This document shows positions 6,407 through 6,439 of a DNA stretch of 6,439 nt, one piece after another. The first letter of the stretch is position 1; the number at the start of each line of letters is the position of its first letter. This DNA is from an uncultured Sutterella sp. (lineage in GTDB: Bacteria; Pseudomonadota; Gammaproteobacteria; Burkholderiales; Burkholderiaceae_F), in NCBI GenBank assembly GCA_900770335.1, contig CAAGKD010000097.1:1-6439 (forward strand), written 5' to 3'. The position numbers and the translations under genes are program-made. The notes below the pieces were generated by a model. It did no database searches and was not told where the DNA came from. It was given only the letters and a program-made list of their open reading frames with translations.

Positions 6407-6439
6407 AGATCGGAAGAGCACACGTCTGAACTCCAGTCA
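6407..6439. other. Illumina TruSeq adapter contamination
   Basis: The last 33 bases are identical to the standard TruSeq read-1 3' adapter, beginning AGATCGGAAGAGC and ending CTCCAGTCA. They are not genomic. The first A may be the A-tail added during library construction, so the genome/adapter junction is at 6406/6407 give or take one base. Confidence 0.98.

Noticed and set aside
4895..6421. A 508-codon minus-strand open frame opposite putP
   Set aside because: Its start lies in adapter sequence and its product is an Asp/Glu/Arg/His-rich shadow of the PutP codons, with no domain.

Overview
The window is a GC-rich (roughly two-thirds G+C by eye) piece of a bacterial chromosome. It is most likely from a betaproteobacterium of the order Burkholderiales. 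The MoaA sequence (CMPKE after the first Cys cluster, PGETAQRWRYADG, CLFASIGFD, C-terminal YIGG) and the gene order orn / M48-type membrane protein / rsgA match what I recall from that group. A Sutterellaceae-like gut commensal is possible but is only a guess. No phage, insertion sequence, CRISPR array, tRNA or rRNA was seen. No gene-free stretch exceeds about 205 bases.

Layout: bases 1-177 hold no recognisable gene but carry a strong intrinsic terminator for the leftward gene orn (oligoribonuclease, 178-759). A 184-base divergent intergenic region separates orn from a rightward two-gene unit: an M48/Ste24-like integral membrane protein (944-2584), then rsgA (30S maturation GTPase, 2581-3528), joined by an ATGA stop/start overlap. 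A 150-base spacer with several inverted repeats, one overlapping a candidate promoter, leads to moaA (GTP 3',8-cyclase, 3679-4794). moaA is closed by a clear intrinsic terminator. After a structured leader comes putP (sodium/proline symporter, from 5000), which is cut off by the window end.

How the genes relate: orn and rsgA are RNA and ribosome housekeeping genes, moaA starts molybdenum cofactor synthesis, and putP imports proline. They do not form one pathway. Only the M48-like gene and rsgA look co-translated.

Most notable observation: the M48-like protein keeps the family's overall architecture, but the HExxH zinc site has become T-A-L-G-R and the third-ligand Glu has become Gln. It also has a C-terminal tail of about 120 residues. 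It appears to be an intact membrane pseudoprotease. RsgA also carries Gln where the family has a switch-I His.

Data-quality point: the last 33 bases (6407-6439) are Illumina TruSeq adapter sequence, not genome. They extend the putP reading frame artificially.
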